Of a stretch of DNA of 42,620 nt, positions 42,499-42,620 are shown piece after piece. The stretch's first letter is position 1; the number at the start of each line of letters is the position of its first letter. Under the pieces are notes generated by a model. That model made no database searches. It was given only the letters and a program-made list of their open reading frames with translations, and was not told the DNA's origin. Source of the DNA: an uncultured Clostridium sp. (GTDB taxonomy: Bacteria > Bacillota > Clostridia > TANB77 > CAG-508); the NCBI GenBank assembly GCA_946500615.1, contig CAMMWP010000014.1, forward strand, positions 1-42,620. The letters are read 5' to 3'. A program made the position numbers and the translations under genes.

Positions 42499-42620
42499 TT
42501 GAATAGGAAAAATCGAGTTTTTCCTATTCAACAAAAAAACAATATTGCACAGAAAAATTGCTTCGCAATTTTTCGCGTCGACAAATCTTTACGCTTTTTT
42601 GAGAACTTAAAGATATATAG
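42499..42620. repeat. Family B element, copy 3 (runs off the window)
   Basis: Hairpin 1 TTGAATAGGAAAAA/TTTTTCCTATTCAA (42499-42531) is nearly identical to that at 15391. ATTGCACA then leads to a different hairpin 2, GAAAAATTGC/GCAATTTTTC (42552-42574), followed by GCGTCGAC in place of GCGCCGAAC. Hairpin 3 is absent or beyond recognition. Confidence 0.6.

Overview
The window is AT-rich DNA with dense, mostly co-directional genes, AGGAGG-type ribosome binding sites and many rho-independent terminators. It reads as the chromosome of a low-GC, spore-forming Clostridia-type Firmicute. Sporulation-linked genes (cwlD-like, bofA, a BofC-like gene), a ClpE-like ATPase, cdaA and a glmS ribozyme support this. 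I did not compute base composition or run any search, so nothing finer than class is claimed. No tRNA, rRNA, CRISPR array, complete insertion sequence or prophage is visible.

Layout. 1-3.0 kb: the end of a large repeat-built, membrane-anchored surface protein and a second anchored protein. 3.2-8.0 kb: a CmpB-family membrane protein, a pseudo-receiver/GGDEF protein, tsaC, a frameshifted cwlD-like amidase, a polysaccharide deacetylase and a small unknown. 8.2-12.9 kb: a two-OB-fold SSB-like protein, a large membrane protein, lspA and two pseudouridine synthases. 13-17.1 kb: an Rpn-like remnant, an ABC importer of the SsuABC/ThiXYZ type and an XRE regulator. 17.3-22.6 kb: an SH3/NlpC-P60 wall hydrolase, comEC, a hicA-hicB toxin-antitoxin pair and a BofC-like protein. 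22.7-28.5 kb: pgsA, a ClpE-like ATPase and htrA on the minus strand, with a DUF3298-like gene between them on plus. 28.7-35.4 kb: a pilin-like gene, rnhB, a pyrimidine-nucleoside phosphorylase, cdaA, truA, a DUF2651-like protein with a repeat tail and a metal permease. 35.4-42.6 kb: an orphan VirD4/TraG-type ATPase, a DUF2508-like gene, bofA, glmS with its ribozyme, a structured small transcript encoding 48 residues, and hpt.

Two themes stand out. First, several genes have a strong Shine-Dalgarno sequence followed at normal spacing by ATA or ATC instead of ATG, GTG or TTG. The clearest is hicA, whose whole frame has no ATG, GTG or TTG codon; the Rpn-like gene and comEC show the same pattern. 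Second, the intergenic spaces hold families of long palindromic elements, called A, B, C and D here. In families B and C the hairpin arms differ in sequence between copies but stay complementary within each copy, while short core segments are conserved. That pattern suggests selection on secondary structure.

Cellular themes are envelope and wall work (amidase, deacetylase, NlpC/P60, lspA, pgsA, glmS), signalling (c-di-AMP synthase and a GGDEF protein), RNA and nucleotide maintenance, and sporulation.
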